A DNA stretch of 64,000 bases from Ryuthela nishihirai (lineage: Eukaryota; Arthropoda; Arachnida; Araneae; Heptathelidae), in contig JAWZYU010000056.1 of NCBI GenBank assembly GCA_038380435.1, forward strand, positions 744,001 through 808,000, in the 5' to 3' direction. Positions 1 to 11,424 of the stretch are shown here, one piece after another. The translations under genes and the position numbers were made by a program. Under the pieces are notes generated by a model, which saw only the letters and a program-made list of their open reading frames with translations, searched no databases and was not told the DNA's origin. The stretch's first letter is position 1. Each line of letters starts with the position of its first letter.

Positions 1-2200
1 CAACAGATCCGCCAGTGTAGACCTCAGTAAATCTCTCATATCGTGCAGTCACATAGGAGGTGGAGAGAAGCCTGATGGTCACTGGACTGAGTTGTTCTTT
101 CGACCTAGAGAAGAGACAGTGACATCGATCATAAGATCACTGTTCCTCCAGGGAGGAACGTCAGGGAAGAGTGTGTTGCCAGTAGTGGGACTGGCAGGGA
201 TGACTTGGTCATAGAAGTCAGTGGCAGGCAACAAAATGGAAGAGTCTGGCCTATCATGCAACTTCCTGAGAAGGTCATGGTTAAAGTGGAGAGAATGGAG
301 CTTCGAGAGATGACGCAATATATCTCTCTTCTGATGCAGGTGGAATGGCATGTTGTTGGCCTCTGCCATGACCAACGCATTTGGTGTGTTAGGACAGAGT
401 CCGAGACAGAGGGGCAGAGATATAATGTGGACAGTGGCCAAATTGCTCAGCAGTGAAGCAGAGGCATTGCTCAGAAGGTGACTGTAATCTATAGTTCCCA
501 GGTTCGAGTCCCAGCTGGGTCAACATTGAGATTTATCGCTACAAAATTCCCTGCCCTGCCCATGGTCAGTAGAGGACACCGATGGGCTTGGAAAGGCCGC
601 CGTCCATTGGATGGGAACGTTAAGCCATGGTACCATGTGCAGGAGAGCCATACCCTGTGTACGTTAAAGAACACACTGGATGGCCTTGACGGGAGGTTAC
701 CATCTCCCTACCAACAGCTGTTCCAGTGGGTCCCCTCCCCCAACCTTGTCTGAGCCTTCGGGGTCCATGTGACTGGCCATTTTGCCCATGGTGTGCAAAA
801 AAGTGCTTCTCAGAGGTAAAACTACCCAACCCAGAAGGTGACCACTGTAGTTGACACAGGAGAAGATTAAGTGCCGGTAAAAGACCAGGAGGGTCTTTGG
901 GGAAACTTCTCCAGTGGATAAGCAGTGGATAAGGTTGCTGGGGAAGACTTATCCAGTCTTCCCCAACAAGGAAAGACAGTATATTTTTCTGTGCAATGGC
1001 AACTGTCTTAAGATGCTGGGTGTAAGGTCCCCAGTCAGCCTATTGTCCAGGACGACACCAAGGAACTTACGCTGCTTGACGACCTTGATGTAGTCTGGTG
1101 CAAGCACGAGACCAGGGAAGATGGGCAGAAGGCATCTCATCATGAGAATCATAGCCACAGTCTTATCGGTGGAAAGAGTGAGGTTCAAGTTGTTGAAGAA
1201 CTTGAGGACCGTGGCCACAGCTCGTTTCATCTTGAGCTAAGCATAGGAGGAGTTGTGGCTGGGGAACTAGATGCAGATGTTGTATGCATAGATGGAAATA
1301 TCCACTCTATTCTCGTGTTGAAAGGGTAGGCCTGACAGCAAGATGTTCAGAAGCATCGGGCTGAGGACATCCCTTTGAGGTACACCATGATTGATAGTGT
1401 GGGAAGCACAGATCGTGTTGCCCAGTCCATGGGCCATTCTTTTGGAGAGGTATGCCATGATTCAGTGCATGATATTGCAATTGTGTCCGAGATCATGGAG
1501 TCTGCAGAGAATATCCGAGTAGGACAGGGAGTCAAAGGCCTTCTGAATGTCGAAGAAGACAGCAACTCTAATCTGCCCTTCAGACAGAGCATGGTCGGTG
1601 GCAGAGGTAAAGTCCATCAGATTATCTGATGTGCACCTACCTTTGCAGAAAGCAGGGAGGCAGTCTGGGAGGAGGCCCTTGGACTCCAGGTACCATTCCA
1701 TGCACCCAAAGACAAGTTTCTCTAGGATCTTGCAGAGTCAAGAAGATAAAACAGTGGACCTGTAGAAAAAGAGGGCCATTGTGGGTTAGCCCTGCTTCGG
1801 GACAGGTACTAAAAGCGTAGACGTCCATGGGACATCCTGTTGGATCAGGACAGGACTGAATCAGGCACACTGGAGTTGGCCCAAGAGCGATTGAAGGCTC
1901 TAAGAAGCACAAGCAGAGCATCAGTTGACAGACTAACTAACTGAGTATAGCTAATGCTGTCAGGGCCTGGGGCCGAGGAGCGCTTCGAAGCCTCAATTGG
2001 AGAGATGAGGTCCTGCAAGGTGAAAGCATTAGAGCAAGGCTCATATGCAATCAATCGGATATGGCTCATATGCATCAAGTGCATTAGAGCAAGGCTCAGT
2101 CCCATAGCAGGGCTGCTGAGCCATATCCGATCAGTCACTGGTGGAGCAGGAAGAGGTGAGTTGCCCCAAGAAGGCATGTGCAGTGATGGCTACATCCTCC
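1..2200 (-). pseudogene. Decayed Jockey/R1-like non-LTR retrotransposon (reverse transcriptase)
   Basis: Read right to left, the reverse-transcriptase blocks follow in order but in different frames. SSAPGPDSISYTQL lies near 1982-1941, AVFFDIQKAFDSL near 1563-1525, GVPQRDVLSPMLLNI near 1386-1342, and KFLGVVLDNRLTGDLT near 1070-1021. The catalytic YADD box appears as YAYN near 1290, so the active-site aspartates are lost. A PPWRNSD segment near 156-136 resembles the linker before RNase H in Jockey-type elements. Frameshifts and stops break every block, so this is a relic that continues off the left edge. A SINE-A copy interrupts it at 483-831. The clade assignment is from motif resemblance only. 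Confidence 0.75.
483..831 (+). repeat. SINE-A copy, 5'-truncated, inside the Jockey-like relic
   Basis: This copy starts in the tRNA-like part (TGTAATCTATAGTTCCCAGG) and runs to the AACCC tail. An 11-bp target-site duplication CAGAAGGTGAC lies at 472-482 and 832-842, with truncation exactly at the 5' junction, as expected for target-primed reverse transcription. Confidence 0.9.
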
Positions 2201-3320
2201 CCACAGGACAAGGCAAGGTTATGGAAAGGGAGAGCAGGCTGTGGCTTATCTCTCAGGTTCCTGATGTACTACCAGTCACTCCCAGAAAGGGTGAAGACAT
2301 TGATGCTGGAGCAGAAGGATTGTCATCTGAACCTCTTATTTCGGTTCAGGTACCTTCTGATAGCAGCATGTAGCCTTCTAGCATGAAGAATGTCCGGAAA
2401 TCTACTAGAGCAGTGGGTATGGCTTTCAGGTCTACGGCAAATGGTGCGAAGCTGATATAGTGGATATCAGGAGGGTGGAAGATGCTTTGGGATCTGTAGC
2501 ATCGATGGCAGCGAGTCCTTCAGACGAGATCTGCAGAAAGAACTGCCTGTTGGTAAGCTTCAACGTTCTCCCATGATTAAATGACGTTCTCCCATGATAA
2601 GAGATCTATTGCTTTCATCCTGAGAAAATAATCCAGTAATCAGTACGTTTGCTGAAATCTGTAGCCACGTTAAAACATTTAACGGTTGGATGCAAGTAAA
2701 GCAAAACGTCTTAATAATTATATTTTAAATGATTCACATAACGATTGAAGTTGAAATGGCTTTTTTTCAGCTGCGAAATGTAATTGCTCCTCCTTTGATA
2801 AATCTTTCTCATCGAGCAAATGCACAACACCATTTCAAAGTTTTCTTTCTCGCAGTCACATGATACCATAGCTTTGCCATGTTGGGTTTTGCAAAGTCAC
2901 GAGCATGTCCATCTACTCTATTTATTATGAAAGATATAGCACAATATTTTGGATATTTTGTTTCCATTTTTTTCCGATATGCCAAATAAATTTTGCTTAA
3001 CTCTTACGAATTTTTTATTCTTAGCATCAGGACTTTGCTGCCGAATATTTGAAGTTTTCATTATAATTTTATTAGTTTTTACTAAGAAATATTTTTTTGT
3101 TTTATTAATTTCAAATGAATTGGTTTAAATTCTCATATACTACCATTAGATCACTTATTGATTTTTCCTTTCTTGCATTATTTTTCGTCTCGCCTTTCTC
3201 AGAACGTAACCGTATGTGAAACCGTAGAGGTGTATCGGTTATATGAAAGTTGTATGAAACGATATTTTGTATTGTAAAGGAGGAATTATAAATATTTCAT
3301 TCATTTTCGTTTAGTTTGAA
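2201..3320. other. Upstream region of SART1; no gene recognised
   Basis: From about 2600 the stretch is AT-rich, without SINEs or transposase fragments; its left part may still be LINE 5' sequence. It should contain the SART1 promoter and 5' UTR. No convincing TATA or initiator was identified. The bases just before the start codon (TTCATTTTCGTTTAG then TTTGAAATGG) look like a 3' splice site, so a separate 5'-UTR exon further upstream is possible. Confidence 0.4.
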
Positions 3321-4134
3321 ATGGGCTCTTCAAAAAAGCGAAAGGAGAAGAAAGAGAAAAAGAAGCACAAAAAGGTTCGTTCTAGATCTCGTTCACATTC
3401 TCGGGAGAAAGATACTCATAAGCGCCATAAGTCAAGTCAGCGTGAAAAGAAACGTAGCCGTGAAATTGGTGATGAAAAAGGTTATGGTAAGATCAGCAAA
3501 AAACGTCATCATGGAGAATATGAGGAAGAAGATTTTAATATTGAAAGTCTTTTAGAAAAAAAACGCATTCAGGACGAATATGGTGATGATTATTCAGGAG
3601 AAAAAGGCAGTGGTAAAAATAGGCAACGCGATGCTTCCATTGAAAAATACTCACCTGAAGCGTATGAGGAATTCACAGAAAGTTTTTCAGACACAAAACT
3701 TGCGAGTAAAGAATATCAAATTGAGAAGTCAATTACAAAAAAGCGCATTCATGAAGAGTATGATGATAATTTTAATGAAGAAGAAGAAGGTCCTTTAAGA
3801 AAGCGTATACGTGAAGGATATGATGACAATTCATCTCTTGAAAGTGAACGTTTTAGTCAGAATTACAGCGAAAGTTTTCAAAAACCTTCTGACAAGAGTA
3901 TTGAAAATAATTTTTCAAAGGAACAGGACCAAAGTGATGATGAGGATGACCATGATTTTGCTCTTCGTTTACTTGAAACGAAGCAATTTGATGAATCTTA
4001 TAAAGACGAAAGAAAAGAAAAGAGTGTACAACGCAAGAGTATTTCATATGATGCATTTCTTAAGAAAGTAAAAATTAAAAAGGAACCCCCAAGTGAACAT
4101 TCAAACCAGAATCAGAGTGAAAGAGACTATGAAG
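3321..4134 (+). CDS. SART1: SART1/SNU66 exon 1: RS-like and KKRI-repeat N-terminus
   Basis: First coding exon of the tri-snRNP protein SART1 (yeast Snu66), a nuclear splicing factor needed to assemble U4/U6.U5 snRNP. It codes 271 residues plus one base. Residues 1-50 are a basic Lys/Arg/Ser-rich stretch with RS dipeptides (SRSRSHSREK), as in the family's RS-like N-terminus. Residues 60-172 carry four versions of a motif KKRIxEEYDDN (at about 60, 80, 140 and 160). The rest is acidic and low in complexity. The ATG at 3321 is the first in a long open frame with context TTTGAAATGG. The frame is open to a stop at 4173-4175, but the donor GAAG/GTAATT at 4134/4135 joins in frame to the next exon. 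Identity rests on the conserved later exons; this N-terminal part is poorly conserved. Confidence 0.9.
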
Positions 4135-4565
4135 GTAATTTGAAATTTGCTATAAGTCTATCAAATTTAGAATAATATAATATCTTGTTTTATTGACTAG
4201 ATTTGTATATTCCATAATGTGTCAGAATTTATGCCTTCTATGTAATGTATTTAGTATGTTCTACCTTATAAACTACCTAATAGTTTTCTTATGTTTCTGC
4301 TGAATAAGTTTAACTCTGTGTCCGATTTCTAAATATTCTCAGTGTGTATTGTTATTTGTGAACTGCTGTAACATATACGTTTGCTGCAAGTAATATCTGA
4401 GTGAGAAATGGTAAATTCTGAGTAAAAAATGCCTTTAACCTTTTCAGATGATGTTTCTCCTGTCAAGTTTGCAAACCTAAAGGACAATGAGAGTCCACCC
4501 AATTTACATCCTCTCTAGCACTGTTGCATTTTCAATAAGTGGTTTATGAACCCTTTACCCTGCAT

Positions 4566-5180
4566 GCCCTGGGGAGAGGGTAGCTCAATGGGTAGCATAA
4601 ATAATAATAAATAAATACCCCCTCAAGCAGCTGCTTGCCACAGAGGTCTGACAGGAGCCTGTCAGTTTATATGCCATAGTAGAAGGTCTGAGAGGATGGC
4701 AGGACCTCAGCAGAAAAACGACACATACATCCATGCCTTACCCGGGGCTCGAACCCAGGTCCCTTAGATCAGTAGCCAAGCGCGCTAACCGCTCGGCCAT
4801 GGGACGGCCAAATGGGTAGCATGCCAGGCTTTTAATATGCGGTTCCCATGCTTGAGTACCGCTAGGTCAGCATTAAGATTTATCTCCACAAAATTTCCTG
4901 CCCTCAATCAGTAGGGAACACTGATGGGCTTGGAAAGGCCGCTATCCATTGGATGGGACATAAAGCTGTGGCCCCATGTGTGAGAGAACCAAACCCTGTG
5001 CAGGTTAAAGAACATGCTAGATTGCTTTGAAGGAGGCTACTGTCTGTCTCCCAACAGCTGTCCATTGAATCCCTTCCGCCTAACCTTCTCTGAGCCCTTG
5101 GGGTCCATGTGACCTGGCCATTTAGCTCATTGTGTACAAAAAAAGTGTAAAAGTATTGTTCAAAGGTAAAACATCCCTGC
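4566..5180 (+). repeat. SINE-A, old copy split by a SINE-B
   Basis: The tRNA-like head is at 4566-4598 and the body resumes at 4811. The copy is diverged from the others and ends near 5180 with GTAAAACATCC. A SINE-B (4599-4810) sits between, so this copy is the older of the two. Confidence 0.85.
4599..4810 (-). repeat. SINE-B inserted in SINE-A
   Basis: SINE-B in reverse: TATTT-type tail at the left, then the CAAGCAGCTGCTTG palindrome, then a tRNA-like head ending CGGCCATGGGACGGC. The head has an A box TGGCCGAGTGG and a B box GGTTCGAGCCC, and the GGCCGAGTGGTTA start resembles class II (Ser/Leu) tRNAs. A 12-bp duplication AATGGGTAGCAT flanks it at 4587-4598 and 4811-4822. Confidence 0.92.
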
Positions 5181-5474
5181 ATGCCTCCTCACCTCCCCAA
5201 AAAGGAAAGAGGAACACTCTACTCAGAAACAAAATATTTCCATACCCTAGTCCAAAGCCCCAGCTCATACTACACTCTTGCAGCATCTGCATCAAACTCA
5301 CCACTCCCTTGCATTATCAGCTTATCTATCTGTTGACTCTGTACTTAGGGTATGAAATAACTGGATCAACTGCTGTACCAAGTGCTACTCTTTTTACATG
5401 CTTTCTTATTGGTACACTGCCATATACTAGCTACCATCAAAAGGTTAATGCACTGAGTAAGATTGAAATGAGTA

Positions 5475-5955
5475 AAGTCTCTTCACACTATTTAGCATTA
5501 TTAATGATTTAAACATAGATGACAATCACAGCATTACCTGTTGACTCTTTAATGTCAATATATCAATAAATATTTTGTGGAAAAAATTTCCCCGACGTAC
5601 GGAGCTTGAACTCGCATCTCTCGAAACATGCCAGAGTATTTTACTGTTGAACTAATGCCAGTTTATCTTTCTTCTACTAATTTTTAAGACTTTAAACTCT
5701 TCACCGATGATTTCAGTGCCTACCATTAACGCCATCTATGATCTTGGGTGGCAGTTATTTCTTTTTATATTGCACTGATAAGATGGAAATAGATAATAAA
5801 ATCTCTTCACGCTATTTAGTGTTATTAATGATTTAAACATAGATGACAGCATTACCTGTTGACTTTTTAATATCAATGTATCAATAATTATTTTGTGGAA
5901 AAAATTATATGGAACTTACCTTGACATTAGAAAGTCAACAGGTAACACTGTGATT
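5475..5955. repeat. Pair of ~110-bp direct repeats around a tRNA-like sequence
   Basis: The segment starting CTCTTCACACTATTTAG at about 5479-5590 recurs at about 5805-5908 with scattered differences, both ending GTGGAAAAAATT. Between them, on the - strand at 5595-5672, is a tRNA-like block with B-box-like GAGTTCAAGCTCC. A short inverted piece of the repeat (GTCAACAGGTAA) follows at 5935-5946. No protein is seen. It may be a small retroposon or an LTR-like structure. Confidence 0.5.
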
Positions 5956-6065
5956 GGTTAAAGCACTTTCTCATATGGATATTAAAATGAATTATCAAAA
6001 TCCTGTAATACTTTACTACTGTAAAGTTATATCACTTACGTTAAAGGAAGATTGGGATTATTAGA

Positions 6066-6141
6066 TACTAATCAGACCTCTGTGGCAAGCAGCTGCTTGA
6101 GGGAGCAGCTGCTTGCCACGGAGCTTGCCACAGCAGCTGCT
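6066..6141. repeat. Rearranged SINE-B 3' fragment
   Basis: Only the 3' part of SINE-B is present, followed by an inverted and repeated piece of the same palindrome (CAGCTGCTTGCCAC). It looks like a local fold-back rearrangement of a SINE-B tail. A run of 15 G follows at 6171-6185. Confidence 0.55.
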
Positions 6142-7307
6142 TATTGCATTTAAATAATTTGTGTGGTGGAGGGGGGGGGGGGGGGCACGAGGAGAGGGAG
6201 TTTTAAAAGGAAAATTGTTACCATTATCAGTTTGTAGCTTTAATGTTATATTGATTACCTTCTTAGGCAGAGCAAGAAATATAAACATTGTCAGGAGCAA
6301 CTTTAAATTTCAGTTTTTATTTATTATTAAATGGAATGAAAGTAAAGTATAAATTCAATAGTTACATATGACACACAAAATCAGATGTGTTCTGAATCTG
6401 TCCAGAGTACTTTTTAAACATTACAAATTGTTCTACTTGAATCATTGCTGAGTAGGAATTTGTATTGTAATGCTGATAATGATGTGTGGTCTCAATGAAC
6501 CAATTAAAAAAATATAGTGAGTAAAAAACTAGTTCATATAAATATTAATTATATTTTATGGTGATACATACTTTAAGTATGTTAGGATAGATCATTTAAT
6601 TTGTGGACTGACAATGTGTTAAGTCTGCAATGCATTTTAGTCATCGGATGGCATTTTTTTAAGCAGTGTAACAAAATAGTACTTTTTGTTGATTACCACA
6701 ATCCCCAGACCCTAACACAAGTGGCTTTCTATAAAAAACATGGTTTTTTTCACTACCTTGATAACAGTAACTTGTATGTGTGCCTTAAGCAATGTACCAT
6801 TACTATGGTAATGACAATTTACATTTTAAACAAATGCAACATAACAAAAAATTTCAACCCCCCCCCCAAAAAAAAATATCCTTGCAACTGCTAATTATTA
6901 AGAAATAAAATTCTCATAAAACGACCCATAACACGCAAACTACATTAGTAAAACACAACAGTTGCCTTCCCACACACTACAAATTGTCGCAACCCCCCCC
7001 CTTCCCCCCCCTTTCCCCCCCAATATTTAAAACACTCTCTAAATATATTCCCAAAATCAGCCTTACTTGGTCCATTGGTTCGCATACCTGACTGCTAATA
7101 CCAGCCTGGCATGTCATCATGTGTTTGTATGTTATATGAGAAACCAGGACAAGCCTATCATAGCTTCTAGGTTATTGCTGTACTTTGTGTAAGGAAGTAC
7201 ATTCTTTTAAAAAAAAAATTCCGAAATAAGTCAAATTTACAAAAATTAACCTAAATAAAACACCAGAATTAATGTAATTGGAGACAACAGATATTAAAAA
7301 CAAGAAA

Positions 7308-7560
7308 GTTGGGAACAATCCACTGCCAATCTACATCATAAAAACAATCCCCGGAACTAAATAATTGCATCAGAGACATCTAAAAGAAAAAAGAAAATTA
7401 GACTGAATGCATTGCCAATCTGAAGTATTAAAAAACTCCTGGAACTATGTAATCTCATCAGAGACAACACATCTAAGAAAATTGGACACAATGCACCACT
7501 AATCTGCGTAATAAAAAGCCCCTGGAACTAAATAATACCATCACAGACAGCAAAATTCCA
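7308..7560. repeat. Three-unit tandem array, ~86 bp period
   Basis: Units start near 7308, 7397 and 7481. They share CTGCCAATCT-type sequence followed by a GGAACTAAATAAT block. The same unit, ~89 bp long, is repeated at 56283-56575 in the related copy. Confidence 0.6.
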
Positions 7561-7829
7561 TATATCCACCATTATTCCAACCTGCATACTTTATCACAAG
7601 TCTAATTATATTTCTACACCCATTAATATATTACACAACATTTCTGTTAATTAAATATCCATGTTAAACTTTTTAATAACAAATAATAAAAAACAAATAT
7701 TCAATTTCATAACTAAATATATTAATAACTATCCCTATTAGTATTAATAAAAATGCATGACCACACCAAATTAAGCTATCAGAAAAGCTACAGACTCCCG
7801 CTCCAACCATTAAACCTTCCCAGGTCCAG

Positions 7830-8830
7830 TTATTTTTTTCATTCTGATCAGACAAAAAAATTAACTTTAGAACTTTTTTGCCAAATAACTAATGAAAGGA
7901 ATTATGGCATGTTATATGTCAAACTAAACAGCATTTAATTGTAGATTTTCTGAAAATGAAACACCTAACAAAAAAAGACGAGTTTTATTTTAATGGGACT
8001 TTTTTAGAATCATATAGTAAAAAAATATAAAAATTTATTTAAAAAACACTAATAGACAGAAATTATTATTTAATGCACATGAATAAAAAGGCTATTTATT
8101 TCTGAATAACAGAAAAAAAAATAATTTTCTTGTTTAAAGTAAACATTTTTCTTCCGTTTTGTAATTTTTTCTCCATACCATACTTTGAGAAAAGTCCAGG
8201 CTTGTTGCAGAGTTCAATAAACAAGTCACCTTTAGAGTATTTTTAATAAATAACTTATAACAGAAATAGGTCATGTTATATACCAAATTAATGAGAATTT
8301 AATTCTGAATTTTATTGAAGTAAAATATTTGAACATTTTAGTAACATTAATTTTAATAGCATTTTTTACAGTGATACACCAAAAAAGGTACATATTTCAT
8401 AATTACTACCAAAATCTTTCATTTAAAAAAAATTTTTTTTGTTAATTATCAGGAGATTTTAGAAACTTTAACGAAAAATTTGTTGATAGTAGTTCAAATC
8501 AAACTTTTGAGCTTAAATCAGGTGATTGCTTCAATATAGAGTAACGTTAACAAACAAATCAGCAATACCATATAGTGCTTCTAAAATATCGCAAAAATAT
8601 CGCTTTATTGAATTATTTATATTGTAGTTTAATAAAATATGCATTAAATGAAAAAAGAAAATATTATTTTTCAATCTTAAATTACTTATTTTTAAAATTA
8701 TTTTCAAATTTTGTAAGAAAAAAATTTTGTAAGATTATTTTCAAATGGCAAAAAAAAAATATCGAAGTTTCATGTGTTGTACAAAAAATATCTATAGACA
8801 TCTTGGCCCTGGAAGGGTTAAACGACACTT
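7830..8830. repeat. AT-rich dispersed repeat with recurring ~80-bp motif
   Basis: A motif around AATAACTAATGAAAGGAAT...CAGCATTTAATT recurs at 7860-7940 and, weaker, at 8220-8310. Sequence at 8385-8650 matches 28430-28690. The block ends with CCCTGGAAGGGTTAA at 8806-8820, also seen at 28870-28884. No protein and no identified family. Confidence 0.45.
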
Positions 8831-9114
8831 CATATTTCTTGAAAGAACCTTGCTCTGAATTTCTTTTTAATCTTCCTGCCTCCATTGCAAATTGTTATTT
8901 TTCCACACCGATAATTCTGCAACATAAAAAACTTCTGTATTAAAAAGCCACCAAATGCTTTCAAATATTTTCAATAAATCATATTAAGAACATTTAAAAA
9001 AATCAATATGTAACAAAATTAATTTATCACTATAATACACTAATAATTATTATACTATACATAACTAATAATAATCTCTCAATTCATTTCAAACTATTAT
9101 AACAAGATATACCT

Positions 9115-10180
9115 TCTTGATTGTGAGATCATATGGTATACCAGACAAGTTAGTTAACATAATGAAAGCTCTCTATAATAACACTGAGTCATGTGTGAGA
9201 GTTGGTAAGGCTTGTAGCAATTGGTTTAGCATTACTTCTGGTGTTTGACAAGGGTGCATTTTGTCTCCTTTTCTCTTTAGCTTGGTTATTGATTATGTTA
9301 TGCGAAATTCACTTCAAGGGAAAGATTTTGGCCTTAAATGGACTGGAGATACGAAAATTTCTGATTTAGATTATGCTGATGATTTAGCCCTTTTGGCAAA
9401 TGATGTTGATGAAATGAACTCTTTCATTCGAGATGTTGATGAGACTGGTAGTAGAGTAGGTTTGGTTATAAACAGAGAGAAAACTAAAGTGATGAAAATT
9501 GGTCAGGCAGGCTGTGATTCAGTTAATCTGAATGGTTGCAGTCTTGAGCAGGTGTCACAGTTTAATTATCTTTGGAGCTATGTAACAGATAATGGTGATG
9601 TGCGGCATGAGATTAACAGACGAATAGGGATTGCTGCTGGGACTTTTAAGACTCTGTGGAGAGTGTGGAGAAATAGACGTATATACCTAAAGACTAAAAT
9701 TAGACTGTATAATAGTTTGGTTCTTTCTAGGGTTAGTTATGATAGTGAAACTTGGACACTTTGTAAACAAGATAACAGGAAACTAGATGCTTTTGATTCC
9801 AGATGCTTATGCAGTATCTTGTGCATTAGGTGGTTCAACTTTGTAACTGATGATGAGGTTAGGCAAAGGAGTTTCCAACCTCCTTTAAGCAGCATATTGT
9901 GCAAAGAGAGACTCCATCGGTTTGGCCATGTTGCCCGTATGAATAATTATAGATTGGTGAATAGGGTTATGAACAGTGTGCCTAAAGGCCTCAGAAAGAG
10001 GGGGAGACCTAGGATGCAGTGGGCAGACAATGTCAAACAGGACCTTATTAGAATTGGTGTGCAGTTGCCAGATGCAGTAGATGTAGCTCAGGACAGACTT
10101 GCTTGGAGAACTAAATTGCGCGGTCTGGTTGGACCTTCGTAGCCCATGGCTGCTTGAGGATGATGATGATGATGCAACCA
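9115..10180 (+). pseudogene. RTE-like LINE, 5'-truncated reverse transcriptase
   Basis: This is the 3' part of the element described at 49594-51450. A TGA at 9247-9249 breaks the RT (GV*QGC where the other copy has GVRQGC). From 9261 a frame of 293 codons stays open to TAG, with YADD at 9372-9383 and the C-terminal RCLCSI / RFGHVARM / GRPRMQWADN region. The 3' end is a short GAT repeat (10157-10175), typical of RTE-type LINEs. It is a dead-on-arrival copy inside an older DNA transposon. Confidence 0.85.
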
Positions 10181-10858
10181 TCATGTTCACTCCCACACAC
10201 AACTTTGAACATTTATTCACCTCACCCCCTACTACATTAAAATCCTCTGAAAACACACCAGATACCTTTCCCCAAAAACCATTCTCCTAAAACCCAAACA
10301 CTCCATAAAAACTTTTTAATTTCTACCACTTTATTTTCCTAAATTTGAATCTTTTGCTATTTTATTCAATACTTCCAGCAAAAGCTTTGGAATGACCTGG
10401 CCATAACATTTACAAAACAAGTCACCTAACACTTTCAAAACACACTAAAAATTAAATAATTTCAATTCCTAATTACCTTCAATAAGTTATTATTTACCAT
10501 ATTTTGAAAAAACAAAGAAAGAGATATTAATTCCCCCTTTTCAACCTATCCTAAATTATATATTGTACATTCCACCTACCTGTGACTGCTCCCACAAATT
10601 ATGCAAGAAAGAATGACAAAATATCCAAATAGAAATATCACATTCATGTCAAATCTCACACGACACTCGACTTCATGGTACCTACCCAAAAGATAATCAT
10701 AGAACAAATCATAGAATATAGACTACCAACAACCCAGAGTTACTCTAATGCTACTTTTCTACATCATACTTGATGCATCAACTTAATGCTGTGTACTTAA
10801 TGTGTGGACTTAATGACGTGGACTTAATGACGCTGTGTACTTAATCTGTGGACTTAAT

Positions 10859-10929
10859 GACGTGGTAAAAAGGAATTATCAGATATATGCGTGGCCAGCA
10901 TATATCTGATAATTCCTTTTTACCACGTC
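10859..10929. repeat. Perfect 32-bp inverted repeat (hairpin)
   Basis: Arms 10859-10890 and 10898-10929 are exact reverse complements, separated by the 7 bases GTGGCCA. Just upstream, 10775-10862, a short motif GTG(G/T)ACTTAATG is repeated several times. Confidence 0.9.
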
Positions 10930-11159
10930 TTTGACTTTTTTGCGATTTACAGGGTATTTTTACTGTCTGTGAATTTTTATCTTTGATACTTGTATTATAC
11001 ACTTATTTTTGCTTTTAAAATGGATCCTCTATACCCATTATTTTATATTTGTATTTCATACTTGTCTTTTTACATGAATCTTTTTCTATTCGCTTTTAAT
11101 TTTGTGGATTTGCATAATTTTTATTCCTTTATTTTTTCTGATTGTCTTGTCTGATTTGT

Positions 11160-11225
11160 CTTGTTTGGTGAAGTATGGCCTAATTGCCCTTACACCATTA
11201 AACCCCAAACAATTAATCAACCAAC
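11160..11225 (-). repeat. Short dispersed repeat, GTTTGGGGTTTAATGG type
   Basis: On the - strand the sequence reads TTGTTTGGGGTTTAATGG then GGCCATA-like sequence. A shorter version occurs at 19927-19976 with its own TSD. It is probably the 3' end of an unidentified retroelement. Confidence 0.45.
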
Positions 11226-11424
11226 TCACTCATTGATGTCATATGTTCCCTGAGCAGCGCCATCTCTTGGCTGAGGCTCATGAATAAACAACTGACCTTT
11301 CTTAATCTTCATCACCAGAATCTGCAGTTGTTTTCCCATTTCTAAAGTGTTCCTCATTGAAAGCTATGCATTGCTCATTGCCTAACACAGGCATCAAATA
11401 CTTCCTTCAAGTCATTTTATGAAA

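Larger units (their letters stand above)
6655..11297. mobile_element. Old non-autonomous DNA transposon copy (family of 56021-58192)
   Basis: Blocks align in the same order with the better-bounded copy at 56021-58192: the start near 6655-6860, a tandem array at 7308-7560, AT-rich sequence near 8915-9110, and the end near 10560-11297. The right end (about 11259-11297) matches the right end of the other copy, starting GCCATCT and ending GACC. No open frame of its own is seen. The copy is enlarged by an RTE-like LINE (9115-10180) and other insertions. The left end is uncertain and no TSD was found. Confidence 0.5.

Noticed and set aside
4135..4175. SART1 coding frame continuing past 4134 to a stop at 4175
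   Set aside because: The extra 13 codons are intron read-through; the donor at 4135 joins in frame to conserved SART1 sequence in exon 2.
9261..10142. Intact 293-residue reverse transcriptase gene
   Set aside because: The frame is open, but the copy lacks the N-terminal half and endonuclease, and a stop precedes it. It is a truncated LINE.
10157..10175. GAT microsatellite of independent origin
   Set aside because: It is the normal 3' terminus of the RTE-like LINE; the same repeat ends the copy at 51432-51448.
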